Below are positions 59,949 to 64,000 of a stretch of DNA of 64,000 nt, piece by piece. Position 1 is the stretch's first letter. Each line of letters begins with the position of its first letter. The stretch is from Terriglobia bacterium (GTDB taxonomy: Bacteria > Acidobacteriota > Terriglobia > Terriglobales > Acidobacteriaceae): positions 62,001-126,000 of the forward strand of contig JAVUPY010000088.1 of NCBI GenBank assembly GCA_032252755.1. Reading direction: 5' to 3'. Under the pieces are notes generated by a model. That model had not been told where the DNA came from and ran no database searches. It worked only from the letters and a program-made list of their open reading frames with translations. A program made the position numbers and the translations under genes.

Positions 59949-60587
59949 ATGAACTTCTTTCAATTCCTTGCCAGGCATCGACTCGAAGTCGCCACCCTCA
60001 TCTGGGAGCACCTGTGGCTCGTCGGCATGTCGATGCTGCTCGCCGTCGCCATCGGTGTCCCGCTCGGAATTTTATTAACGCGAAAGCCCGGCTGGAAAAC
60101 CCTGATCCTCGGTACAAACAACGTCATCCAGACCATCCCCAGTCTCGCCCTTTTCGGCCTCTTGCTGCCGCTTCCCTGGCTCGGCGTTCGTGCCGATCGC
60201 CTCACCATCACCGCGCTCACTCTTTACGCGCTGCTCCCCATCGTTCGCAACACTTACACCGGCATCAGCGGTATCGATGCTCCCGTCCGGGAATCCGCTC
60301 TCGCCATGGGCATGGACTCCCGCCAGATCCTCCTCCAGGTCGAACTCCCTCTCGCCGCCCCTGTGATCCTCGCCGGCGTGCGTGTCGCCACCGTCATCAC
60401 CATCGGCGTCGCAACCATCGCTGCCGCCATTGGCGCCGGGGGTCTCGGCGAATTCATCTTCCGCGGACTCTCCATGGTCGATAACAACGTCATCCTCGCT
60501 GGAGCTATCCCGGCCGCGCTCATGGCGCTCGCCGCCGACGGAGCCTTGGGCCTGGTCCAGCGCGCCCTCCAGCGCCCGCGCCACTGA
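59949..60587 (+). CDS. Osmoprotectant-type ABC transporter, permease
   Basis: A 212-residue inner-membrane subunit of the OpuCB/ProW family with about five or six membrane helices. The binding-protein-dependent transport signature is present: VRESALAMGMDSRQILLQVELPLAAPVILAGVRVATVITIGVATIAAAIGAGGLGEFIFRGL (coupling helix near 117-145). NNVIQTIPSLALFGLLLPL is typical of glycine-betaine-class permeases. The substrate-binding lipoprotein gene starts 1 nt after its stop. Quaternary-ammonium osmolytes are the expected substrate class. Confidence 0.94.
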   Translation: MNFFQFLARHRLEVATLIWEHLWLVGMSMLLAVAIGVPLGILLTRKPGWKTLILGTNNVIQTIPSLALFGLLLPLPWLGVRADRLTITALTLYALLPIVRNTYTGISGIDAPVRESALAMGMDSRQILLQVELPLAAPVILAGVRVATVITIGVATIAAAIGAGGLGEFIFRGLSMVDNNVILAGAIPAALMALAADGALGLVQRALQRPRH

Positions 60588-60588
60588 T

Positions 60589-61470
60589 ATGGACCGTCGC
60601 GCCTTCCTCTTCAGCATCGCCGGCCTCTCGCTCGCCGCCTGTACCTCGCGCAAAAACCAGGTCTCCATCGGCTCCAAGAATTTCACCGAGCAACTCATCC
60701 TCGGCGAGATGCTCGCTCAGACGATCGAGCATTACGCGCATCTCCCCATCGAGCGCCGCTTCTATCTCGCCGGGACCTACATTTGCCAGCAGGCCATCCT
60801 CGCCGGACGCGTCGATATGTACGTCGAGTACACCGGCACCGCCCTTACCGCCATCCTCAAGCAACCTCCGCAGTCCAACCGCGCCAATGTCTTCGACATC
60901 GTGAAGCGGCTCTATCGTCAAAGGTTCAATCTCGACGTCCTGCCCTCGCTCGGCTTCGACAACAGTTTCGCCATGGTTATGCGCGCCGACGAAGCGCATC
61001 AATACAACTTGCGCACGCTCTCCGACCTCGCCGCCGTCGCGCCGCACATGCGCATGGGCGTCGGTTACGAATTCCTCGAACGTCCCGACGGCTACCAGGG
61101 CCTCGTCAAGACCTATGGACTTCGTTTCGCCGAACCACCGCGCGTCATGGATCTCGGCCTGCTCTATCGCGCACTCGAGGCCAGGCAGGTAGACATCGTC
61201 GCCGGTTCAAATACTGACGGCCTCATTGCGGCACTCGGCTGCGTCGTCCTCGAAGACGACAAACATTACTTTCCGCCATACGAAGCCGTGCCCATCGTTC
61301 GCCCGCAAACCCTGCAACTACACCCGCAAGTTCGCACAGCGCTCAACGCCCTCACCGGGCGCATCACCGCCGAAGACATGCGGCACCTGAATTACGCTGT
61401 GGATGGTGAAAAGAAGGATGCGGCGCAGGTTGTCGCCGAATTTCTGCGCCAACGCAACCTGCTTACGTAA
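60589..61470 (+). CDS. Osmoprotectant-type ABC transporter, substrate-binding lipoprotein
   Basis: A 293-residue lipoprotein of the OpuAC/OsmX class. The leader MDRRAFLFSIAGLSLAAC ends in a lipobox (SLAAC, Cys18), so the mature protein should be membrane-tethered. Mature motifs are VSIGSKNFTEQLILGEMLAQTIE, VDMYVEYTGTALTAIL, GFDNSFAMVMR and DIVAGSNTDGLIAALGCVVLEDDKHYFPPYEAVPIVR, all standard for glycine-betaine/choline binding proteins of this group. ATG 60589 is taken; a longer frame upstream reads through the permease in another frame and is not real. Confidence 0.93.
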   Translation: MDRRAFLFSIAGLSLAACTSRKNQVSIGSKNFTEQLILGEMLAQTIEHYAHLPIERRFYLAGTYICQQAILAGRVDMYVEYTGTALTAILKQPPQSNRANVFDIVKRLYRQRFNLDVLPSLGFDNSFAMVMRADEAHQYNLRTLSDLAAVAPHMRMGVGYEFLERPDGYQGLVKTYGLRFAEPPRVMDLGLLYRALEARQVDIVAGSNTDGLIAALGCVVLEDDKHYFPPYEAVPIVRPQTLQLHPQVRTALNALTGRITAEDMRHLNYAVDGEKKDAAQVVAEFLRQRNLLT

Positions 61471-61545
61471 CTCGACGGGTGTGTCTTTCAATCGTCAATG
61501 AGAAAACTGTCAATCACAACGAGGAGCGCCTCTCCCCAAACACCT

Positions 61546-61803
61546 TCACGAATTTCGCCGAATTTCCTCAAACTCCTGCTGCAACCGCTCTCGCCACCGC
61601 TGTCCGAATCCCGCTGGCAACTCAAACCGCTTCTCGTCCGCGATCAGCACCAGCACGTTATGCGTGCTGTCCAGCAGCAGAGCGCAGTGTTGGCACTGCT
61701 CCAGGTGGGCGTCGATCAGCGACCGCAACGCCGGCGTCACATCTCCATCCAGGTAGTTGGAAATCTCCCGCCGAACCTCCGCGCAACTCAAGCTGATCTT
61801 CAT
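61546..61803 (-). CDS. Zinc-finger anti-sigma factor
   Basis: An 85-residue protein with the zf-HC2 anti-sigma pattern: SCAEVRREISNYLDGDVTPALRSLIDAHLEQCQHCALLLDS, where the HxxxCxxC (HLEQCQHC) binds zinc. There is no membrane segment, so this is a soluble anti-sigma factor of the ZAS type. Its ATG overlaps the sigma-factor stop by 4 nt, so the two are made together. It should sequester the adjacent ECF sigma until a redox or zinc-related signal releases it. Confidence 0.9.
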   Translation of the reverse strand: MKISLSCAEVRREISNYLDGDVTPALRSLIDAHLEQCQHCALLLDSTHNVLVLIADEKRFELPAGFGQRWRERLQQEFEEIRRNS

Positions 61804-62483
61804 CGTGCCCTCCCCGCCTTCTGGGGTTTCTGCAACAGGCTGTGTTCCACAAAGTAGTCGCGCAGCATCAGCCGCGCCCGCAACAGTCGAACCTTCACAT
61901 TCGCTTCCGTAATGTTCAGCGCCTTCGACGTCTCCGCAATGCTCAGCCCATTCATGTCCCGCAGGATCAGCACCTCTCTGTATCGCTCGCCAAGCGACGC
62001 CACCGCCGCCCCGAGATGCGCCCTCATCTCCTGCCTCTCCAATGTCTCCGACGGAATCTCCCGCCAGTCGGCGATTTGCAGCGGCGTGTAGTCCCCTTCT
62101 TCTTCCTCGGGTTGCAGATCGTCCAGCAAAACCTCGCGATTTCGCCGCAACCGCATCCGGGCTTCATTCACCGTTATGCTGAAAACCCACGTCGAAAACT
62201 TGCAGTCTCCGCGAAAGCTCTTCAGGTTGCGAAACGCCTTGAGGATCGCCTCCTGCGCAACCTCTTCCGCATCGGCCTCGGCCCGCACGATATCCAGCGC
62301 CGTGAAGTACAGTCGCCGCTCGATCGGCGCGACAAGCTCGTAAAACAGCTCAAGCTCGCCCGCGAGAACCCGATCGATCAGTTCCCGCTCGCGCAGCGCG
62401 GCACCCGCATCCTCTTTTTCAACGGCCTTCGCCAAGACTCGCTCCAGACAGATGGGCCCTGTCGCAAAGATGTCCGCCAGCAC
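61800..62483 (-). CDS. ECF-type RNA polymerase sigma factor
   Basis: A 227-residue extracytoplasmic-function sigma factor. Region 2 is FYELVAPIERRLYFTALDIVRAEADAEEVAQEAILKAFRNLKSFRGDCKFSTWVFSITVNEARMRLRR; region 4 is EMRAHLGAAVASLGERYREVLILRDMNGLSIAETSKALNITEANVKVRLLRARLMLRDYF. The N-terminus carries about 25 extra residues. The start is a GTG at 62483 with no strong ribosome site, so a start further in is possible. It is cotranscribed with the anti-sigma gene. Its regulon is unknown. Confidence 0.92.
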   Translation of the reverse strand: MLADIFATGPICLERVLAKAVEKEDAGAALRERELIDRVLAGELELFYELVAPIERRLYFTALDIVRAEADAEEVAQEAILKAFRNLKSFRGDCKFSTWVFSITVNEARMRLRRNREVLLDDLQPEEEEGDYTPLQIADWREIPSETLERQEMRAHLGAAVASLGERYREVLILRDMNGLSIAETSKALNITEANVKVRLLRARLMLRDYFVEHSLLQKPQKAGRAR

Positions 62484-62511
62484 AGAAAGTTACAGTTCTC
62501 GTTAAGAAAAC

Positions 62512-62636
62512 GTCATCCCGAGCGAGCGAGGGGTCCCGCGCGTTTTCTCCAGCCCGGGAAACCCGAGTCGAGGGACCGGTATTTTCCCGCGAACGGACGA
62601 ACCTTCGTGCCCCACAAATCCTCAAATTTGTAACTT
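62512..62636. repeat. Repeat-rich intergenic segment upstream of the sigma factor
   Basis: GTCATCCCGAGCGAGCGAG (from 62512) resembles the repeat at 20175. Further on, GTGCCCCA (62607-62614) and an ACAAAT/ATTTGT hairpin look like a degenerate relative of the GTGCCCCA stem-loops, though the right-hand TGGGTCTT is missing. Confidence 0.35.
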
Positions 62637-62675
62637 TCTCCCTCCCCACACATCTCAACCACGTCGAGGTGTACT

Positions 62676-63116
62676 TTGCCGTCCCAATCAGTAACCGAAC
62701 CAAACCAGGAAACCGCTATCGCTGAAGACCACTCCTCCGAGCGAACCCCGATCCTGCTCTCCATTACATCTGTGGCTGGCGGAATCATCCAGGGGGCCTG
62801 CGCCATCCTCGTCGCCAGCAGTACGGCAAAGATTTTTCTCGGAATCGCCGCTCTTGCCGCCGCCCTCAAGACCTCCGAACTTCACGCCAACATCGTCCGA
62901 CTCCCACTCATGGCCATTTCCACCATCCTCGCCCTCATCACGCTCGTCGTACTCTGGAACGCGCACCGCCTGCGCAATCTCCCCTCCGCTCGCTGGCGCA
63001 AACGCGCCCTCACCGCTCGCCAGAAAGCCGGCTTTGCCTTCAGCTTTGCGGCTTCCGTCCTTACCCTCGTGCTGGTCATAGCCGAGGCCACGATTCACCC
63101 ATTCTTCAGCCACTAG
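62676..63116 (+). CDS. Predicted membrane protein, function unknown
   Basis: A 146-residue protein with an acidic, Ser/Glu/Thr-rich N-terminus of about 25 residues. Hydrophobic segments follow (LLSITSVAGGIIQGACAILVA, IFLGIAALAAAL, LPLMAISTILALITLVVLWNA, AGFAFSFAASVLTLVLVIAEATI), so four membrane helices are likely. A basic loop (HRLRNLPSARWRKRALTARQ) separates the last two. The start is a TTG at 62676 with GAGGTG upstream. I do not recognise the family. It is divergent from the sigma-factor gene and could be one of its targets. Confidence 0.65.
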   Translation: MPSQSVTEPNQETAIAEDHSSERTPILLSITSVAGGIIQGACAILVASSTAKIFLGIAALAAALKTSELHANIVRLPLMAISTILALITLVVLWNAHRLRNLPSARWRKRALTARQKAGFAFSFAASVLTLVLVIAEATIHPFFSH

Positions 63117-63331
63117 CCCCACCGGGCATATTGGACGGCACTGGTCCCGAATGCCGCAGGGACACTCGCGATTTCGAGCTTGCACCCCCCTGGGTCTCGA
63201 TCTAAGAACGGCTTGGGACGAGGGGTTCCGGAGGGCTGCCAGGTTCCGCCACCCTGCTCAATGCACCTCTCCCGATGGGGTTAAGGCCCGGATATTGGCC
63301 TATTTCGCGCCCCGGAACACTGTTTATAGCC

Positions 63332-63359
63332 TTGACATCAGGCCGGATGGGGGTACCAT
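63332..63359 (+). promoter_or_regulatory. Promoter candidate for the SGNH hydrolase gene
   Basis: TTGACA (63332-63337), 16 nt, TACCAT (63354-63359). The leader would be about 110 nt. Confidence 0.45.
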
Positions 63360-63454
63360 ATATACATCACCTCCGATCCGCTTCAGGATCGAATGGGCTT
63401 GTGGTCAAGGAAACGTCACCGCTCCTTGGCGACAGGCCCATTTTAATTTTCTAT

Positions 63455-63469
63455 ACTCCGAATCGGAGT
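63455..63469 (+). promoter_or_regulatory. Hairpin enclosing the ribosome binding site of the SGNH gene
   Basis: ACTCCG-AAT-CGGAGT is a perfect 6-bp inverted repeat. Its right arm holds GGAG, the ribosome site 7-10 nt before the ATG at 63476. Such a fold could hide the site until melted. Confidence 0.45.
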
Positions 63470-63475
63470 CTACCC

Positions 63476-64000
63476 ATGCATCACCCCAGGTTCCCTCGAC
63501 TCGTCCTCGCGATCCTTCTTCTCTGTTTCCTTCCTCTCCGGGCCCAGGAACCCGGTGCCTACGAGAAAGAGTCGCTCCGAGTTCTCTTCATCGGCAACAG
63601 CTACACGTACTTCAATAATCTGCCCGAGATGTTCGCCCGGCTGGCCGAAGCTGGCCATCAGAAAAAGATCGTCTACGAGATGCAGGCTCGCGGCGGTCTC
63701 AGCCTGAAGGATCACTGGAATCGCACCGCAACCCGCAACGCCCTCGCAAATGAAAAGTGGGATTATGTCGTCCTGCAGGATCAAAGCACCCTCGGAAACA
63801 ATTTCTACTTCGAAGGCAAGCGCCGAATCTTCTCCGACGAACTGTTCCATACCTACGCGGTGGATTTCGCAAACGCAATCAAGGACGCCGGAGCCATCCC
63901 CGTCTTCTACCTGACATGGGCGAGCAAGACAGTCCCCGAGAATCAGGCCGCCCTGAACGCCGCTTACATGCGCGTAACTCGCGAAACCAAGGGCATTGTC
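63476..64000 (+). CDS. Exported SGNH-type hydrolase (partial, C-terminus beyond window)
   Basis: The first 175 residues of a secreted protein. A signal peptide (MHHPRFPRLVLAILLLCFLPLRAQ) is followed by SLRVLFIGNSYTYFNNLPEMFARLAEA, where the Ser of GNSYT is the block-I nucleophile of SGNH esterases, then by a Gly-rich block II (ARGGLSLKDHW) and by VVLQDQSTL (block III region). The catalytic Asp-x-x-His block lies beyond the window. Members cleave acyl, acetyl or carbohydrate esters. The frame is open at base 64000. Confidence 0.82.
   Translation, partial: MHHPRFPRLVLAILLLCFLPLRAQEPGAYEKESLRVLFIGNSYTYFNNLPEMFARLAEAGHQKKIVYEMQARGGLSLKDHWNRTATRNALANEKWDYVVLQDQSTLGNNFYFEGKRRIFSDELFHTYAVDFANAIKDAGAIPVFYLTWASKTVPENQAALNAAYMRVTRETKGIV

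Larger units (their letters stand above)
63117..63475. other. Gene-free 359-bp region before the SGNH hydrolase
   Basis: A frame running through here is not protein-like. It holds a good promoter candidate (63332-63359) and, just before the next gene, a small hairpin covering the ribosome site. Confidence 0.5.

Noticed and set aside
1-64000. CRISPR arrays, insertion sequences, prophage or integrated elements
   Set aside because: No regularly spaced direct repeats, transposase motifs, integrase or phage structural proteins were seen on either strand.

Overview
This 64 kb window looks like the chromosome of a member of the Acidobacteriota, most likely class Terriglobia (Terriglobales/Koribacter-like). 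That is an inference from gene content and style, not from a database search. The supporting signs are a pilMNOPQ operon next to pepQ-accB-accC, an S53 pro-kumamolisin-type protease with a C-terminal membrane segment followed by Ala-Cys-Gly-Gly-Gly, a carboxypeptidase-regulatory-like domain fused to an M1 peptidase, an RNase E/G with a very long charged insert, many small palindromic intergenic repeats, and a moderately high G+C. There are no rRNA or tRNA genes, CRISPR arrays, insertion sequences or phage genes that I can see. Both ends cut through a gene: an APC permease at the left and an SGNH hydrolase at the right.

Layout. 1-3.6 kb (minus): two amino-acid permeases and thiE. 3.7-6.7 kb (minus): accC, accB and an M24 aminopeptidase. 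6.8-12.7 kb (minus): the type IV pilus inner-membrane/secretin operon pilM-N-O-P-Q, headed by a small excisionase-type HTH gene and closed by a clear terminator. 13.3-20.2 kb (minus): mrdA (PBP2), rodA, then RNase E/G. 20.3-28.2 kb: a TauE-type permease, an exported protein, an ornithine-cyclodeaminase-like enzyme, an M1 aminopeptidase and a nine-haem-motif exported cytochrome. 28.3-33.8 kb (minus): an EmrB-EmrA-TolC efflux operon, preceded by a receiver-only regulator and a membrane protein carrying only a phosphoacceptor-histidine segment. 34.2-42.1 kb: a large PilZ-ended protein, then a phosphate/polyphosphate block (phoU, zinc ribbon, ppk1, sixA, convergent ppx) with a PHO-box-like array in front of phoU. 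42.2-48.6 kb: a LysR regulator divergent from leuA-leuB-leuC-leuD, then a convergent aspartokinase. 48.9-55.1 kb (minus): a DUF885-like peptidase coupled to an OPT peptide transporter, an exported repeat protein, and a [2Fe-2S] thioredoxin-like ferredoxin fused to a methyltransferase. 55.3-64 kb: a beta-barrel protein, the S53 protease, an osmoprotectant-type ABC transporter (ATPase, permease, binding lipoprotein), an ECF sigma/anti-sigma pair, a small membrane protein and the partial SGNH hydrolase.

Most of the window is core housekeeping, so no large accessory island is present. The observations I consider least expected are: a structured leader with mutually exclusive hairpins in front of an aspartokinase that lacks ACT domains; a family of at least three stem-loops with constant flanks (GTGCCCCA ... 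TGGGTCTT) and covarying stems downstream of genes; the ferredoxin-methyltransferase fusion; a LeuA that ends before its leucine-sensing domain; and the histidine-only kinase fragment paired with a lone receiver.
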